In this document: piece after piece, positions 62,841-64,000 of the stretch
Layout: every line of letters begins with the position of its first letter
Numbering within the stretch: the first letter of the stretch is position 1
Source: Leptolinea tardivitalis
GTDB taxonomy: Bacteria > Chloroflexota > Anaerolineae > Anaerolineales > Anaerolineaceae
DNA: 64,000 nt
Reading direction: 5' to 3'
Assembly (NCBI RefSeq): GCF_001050275.1
Contig: NZ_BBYA01000008.1
Span: 372,001 to 436,000 of the forward strand
Position numbers and translations under genes: made by a program
Notes under the pieces: generated by a model
What the model saw: only the letters and a program-made list of their open reading frames with translations
The model's database searches: none
What the model was told of the DNA's origin: nothing

Positions 62841-64000
62841 ATGCCTGGTTTTACCCCCGGCCGCCGCTGGCAGCCTGCTTATTATGCCTTTCACAACGAT
62901 ACTCTCCCCAAAAAAGCTCTGGCGACCATTGAACGGCTGGCGAAAAGCCCTTTTTTCGGCTGCCGCATGTGCGGCAATTGTCTGCTCCAGGAAACGGCGT
63001 TTATCTGCCCGATGGAATGTCCAAAAGGTTTGCGAAACGGTCCCTGTGGCGGGTCTACACCGGAACACTGCTATGTTGACAATACTCGTCCCTGTATCTG
63101 GTACAAAATCTATGACCGGTCTGAAAAATTACACCGGACTGATAAGCTGTTGGAAGTCTTACCGCCTCTTGATTGGGAAAAAGTTGGTACCGAACAATGG
63201 TGGGACTTATTTGAACTCTGGAAGAAGAAGGGTGGAATAAAAACAACCTTTAAGGCTCTTGCCTCACATGACCGGATGGCGATTTTTGAACATTTCATGA
63301 AAGAATATCGTCAACCAGACTGGTGGCAGGGCGATGATCAACCACATCCGGCCAAAGCACATGAACCGGTTTCTGGCCTGGAAGAGAAGTTTATCAACGG
63401 GAAATTTGTGGTCACGGCTGAAGTGGCTCCTCCCATTTCTGCTTCTGCGGCAGATTTGGTGAAAAAAGTGACCATGTTGAAAGACTATGTGGATGCCGTC
63501 AACTTTACGGATAATCCATCGGCGACACCAAGAATGTCATCACTGGCATCGGCAGCTCTATGTCTGCAATCAGGTGTTGAACCTGTGATGCAGATTACCG
63601 CCCGTGATTACAACCGGATGGGAGTCCAATCTGCTGTACTGGGAGCCAATGCTCTGGGAATACGCAATATCCTCTGTCTGACAGGTGACCATTCACGCCT
63701 GGGGCCTGAACCCCACAGTCGAATGGATATCTGGGACCTCGATTCAGTTCAAATGATCTGGTTGCTTAGGCGTATGCGTGATGAAGGACATTTCCTTGAT
63801 CAGCGTGAGATTAAAGAACCTCCAAAACTTTTTATTGGAGCCGCCAGTTCACCAAATGCTTCACAGCCACGTTTCCAGATTATTCGTGAGACCAAAAAGG
63901 CCAACGCTGGAGCTCAGTTTTTCCAGACCAACTTGATCTATGATGTGGATGCATTCAAATCTTATCTTGACCTGCTCGATAAAGCTGGACTTCTGAACCG
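62841..64000 (+). CDS. MetV-MetF fusion: methylenetetrahydrofolate reductase with N-terminal Cys-rich domain, 3' partial
   Basis: The frame from ATG 62841 (AAAGAGG 6 bases upstream) is open to the window end, so the 3' part is missing. Residues ~38-82 hold a cysteine cluster (GCRMCGNC, FICPMECPKG, GPCGGST, EHCYV, RPCIWY), the domain called MTHFR C-terminal/MetV. From about residue 187 (KFVVTAEVAPP) a MetF-type barrel follows, with VNFTDNPSATPRMS and NILCLTGDH. MetF reduces 5,10-methylene-THF to 5-methyl-THF; in acetogens MetV is a separate partner subunit, while here the two are fused. The Cys set may bind zinc or an iron-sulfur cluster. Translation of the other frames here is not credible. 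Confidence 0.88.
   Translation, partial: MPGFTPGRRWQPAYYAFHNDTLPKKALATIERLAKSPFFGCRMCGNCLLQETAFICPMECPKGLRNGPCGGSTPEHCYVDNTRPCIWYKIYDRSEKLHRTDKLLEVLPPLDWEKVGTEQWWDLFELWKKKGGIKTTFKALASHDRMAIFEHFMKEYRQPDWWQGDDQPHPAKAHEPVSGLEEKFINGKFVVTAEVAPPISASAADLVKKVTMLKDYVDAVNFTDNPSATPRMSSLASAALCLQSGVEPVMQITARDYNRMGVQSAVLGANALGIRNILCLTGDHSRLGPEPHSRMDIWDLDSVQMIWLLRRMRDEGHFLDQREIKEPPKLFIGAASSPNASQPRFQIIRETKKANAGAQFFQTNLIYDVDAFKSYLDLLDKAGLLN

Noticed and set aside
62785-63240. A 151-codon plus-strand frame at the right end
   Set aside because: It overlaps in another frame the MetV-MetF gene, whose cysteine motifs and MetF barrel are unmistakable.

Overview
The window looks like a chromosomal segment of a Chloroflexota bacterium, most likely class Anaerolineae. 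That assignment is an inference from gene content: NBR1-type Ig-like lipoproteins, an exporter with a lipoprotein adaptor and no outer-membrane channel, ADP-forming acetate-CoA ligase, an SDR-type threonine dehydrogenase, and a Reg_prop diguanylate cyclase. No rRNA is present to confirm it. I see no prophage, insertion sequence or CRISPR array, and nearly all of the DNA is ordinary chromosomal coding sequence.

Layout. (1) 1-10,003: the 3' part of a giant secreted-type repeat protein, closed by a strong terminator. (2) 10,158-19,335: one co-directional run for cell shape, division-site placement and translation: mreB-mreC-mreD-mrdA-minC-minD-minE-rodA-gltX, then tRNA-Gln with its own near-consensus promoter. 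(3) 19,524-23,101: two small lipoproteins, an MFS transporter, and a VKOR thiol oxidase overlapping a tiny Cys-plus-acidic protein. (4) 23,194-28,770: RelA/SpoT, a GH1 glycosidase with a HAD phosphatase, and an Ldh-family oxidoreductase. (5) 28,955-31,818: a KdpDE-like two-component pair without pump genes plus a membrane protein resembling a detached USP domain. (6) 31,974-39,234: pfkA, then on the minus strand HAD-rlmN-ftsY-prfB (prfB needs a +1 programmed frameshift) and tRNA-Leu-tig-clpP. (7) 39,341-48,642: a radical SAM protein, a poorly coding possibly decayed stretch, ADP-forming acetate-CoA ligase divergent from glycerate 2-kinase, htpG and a YgeY-like M20 hydrolase. (8) 48,774-54,944: a nitrilase, then a TetR gene whose promoter is buried in a long perfect palindrome, followed by a MacB/Lol-like exporter. 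(9) 55,032-64,000: a beta-propeller diguanylate cyclase, nucleoside phosphorylase, threonine dehydrogenase, a small P-loop protein, a PP2C-type phosphatase, a methyltransferase, and the start of a MetV-MetF fusion running off the window.

How the genes fit together. Regions 2 and 6 are core growth functions: elongasome, Min system, protein targeting, translation termination, folding and proteolysis. Metabolic genes (GH1, pfkA, glycerate kinase, ADP-forming acetate-CoA ligase, threonine dehydrogenase, MetV-MetF) suit an anaerobic sugar and amino-acid fermenter with C1-folate metabolism. The most unusual items are the giant two-array repeat protein with nested super-repeats, the VKOR/acidic protein pair, the split Kdp-like sensory locus, the autoregulatory TetR operator, and the prfB frameshift.
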